From: Rhodanobacteraceae bacterium
GTDB taxonomy: Bacteria > Pseudomonadota > Gammaproteobacteria > Xanthomonadales > Rhodanobacteraceae
Assembly (NCBI GenBank): GCA_025924775.1
Contig: JAICHS010000142.1
Coordinates: 1-6,184, forward strand
Length of the DNA: 6,184 nucleotides
Reading direction: 5' to 3'
Within the stretch, counting starts at the first letter, position 1. The number at the start of each line of letters is the position of its first letter. A program made the position numbers and the translations under genes. A model generated the notes under the pieces. The model was not told the origin of the DNA. It worked only from the letters and a program-made list of their open reading frames with translations, and did no database searches. Positions 6,109-6,184 of the stretch are shown piece after piece.

Positions 6109-6184
6109 ATGCGCGTCGCCCTGGGCATCGAATACGACGGCACCGGTTTTTTTGGCTGGCAGCGGCTCAGCCATGGCCCGAGCG
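6109..6184 (+). CDS. truA: tRNA pseudouridine(38-40) synthase TruA, 5' part only
   Basis: Only 25 codons lie in the window before it ends. They read MRVALGIEYDGTGFFGWQR, the typical TruA opening, with the conserved EYDG and FxGWQ block. TruA converts uridines 38, 39 and 40 of the tRNA anticodon arm to pseudouridine in the cytoplasm. The catalytic aspartate (near residue 60 in E. coli) and the rest of the roughly 260-270 residue protein are beyond the right edge, so integrity cannot be judged. It follows fimV by 14 bases, and the fimV-truA order is conserved in Pseudomonas; trpF often follows there. Confidence 0.9.
   Translation, partial: MRVALGIEYDGTGFFGWQRLSHGPS

Noticed and set aside
6137..6153. 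Run of seven T (6147-6153) as a possible intrinsic terminator at the start of truA
   Set aside because: No usable stem lies directly upstream (the only pairing has a two-base loop), and the T run is explained by codons for Gly-Phe-Phe in the conserved TruA opening.

Overview
The window is GC-rich, uses G/C heavily in third codon positions, and every gene I can support reads on the + strand. The gene order prmB, GNAT acetyltransferase, aroC, asd, a small coiled-coil gene, fimV, truA, together with the protein sequences, points to a gammaproteobacterium of the Xanthomonadales/Lysobacterales type (for example Rhodanobacteraceae or Lysobacteraceae). The taxonomic placement is inference from recalled synteny and protein resemblance; no search was run.

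Layout. Positions 1-35 hold a good -10 hexamer. prmB (36-950) encodes the methyltransferase that modifies ribosomal protein L3. A GNAT acetyltransferase gene (953-1477) follows with almost no gap. aroC (chorismate synthase, GTG start at 1510) and asd (aspartate-semialdehyde dehydrogenase, TTG start at 2657) follow with gaps of about 30 bases. A small exported coiled-coil protein of about 105 residues (3713-4030) comes next. The only sizeable non-coding stretch, 4031-4156, carries a G-quadruplex-type motif and a GC-rich stem-loop just before the ribosome binding site of fimV (4157-6094). The first 25 codons of truA (6109-6184) end the window.

Functionally this is mostly a core-metabolism and translation run: last step of the shikimate pathway (AroC), branch-point step of the aspartate family and diaminopimelate supply (Asd), and modification of the translation machinery (PrmB, TruA). 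FimV, a polar landmark protein linked to type IV pili and peptidoglycan binding, sits in the conserved asd/usg-fimV-truA neighbourhood. I see no mobile element, CRISPR array, tRNA or rRNA gene, and no clear intrinsic terminator, so the genes may form one or two operons.

The least explained element is the small gene before fimV. Its predicted coiled coil runs eight unbroken heptads, the same length and register as the periplasmic coil of FimV, and the two align without gaps over 58 residues with 18 identities, including a closely matching end. That suggests either a FimV-coil duplicate or a partner protein. The rest looks like an ordinary chromosomal region.
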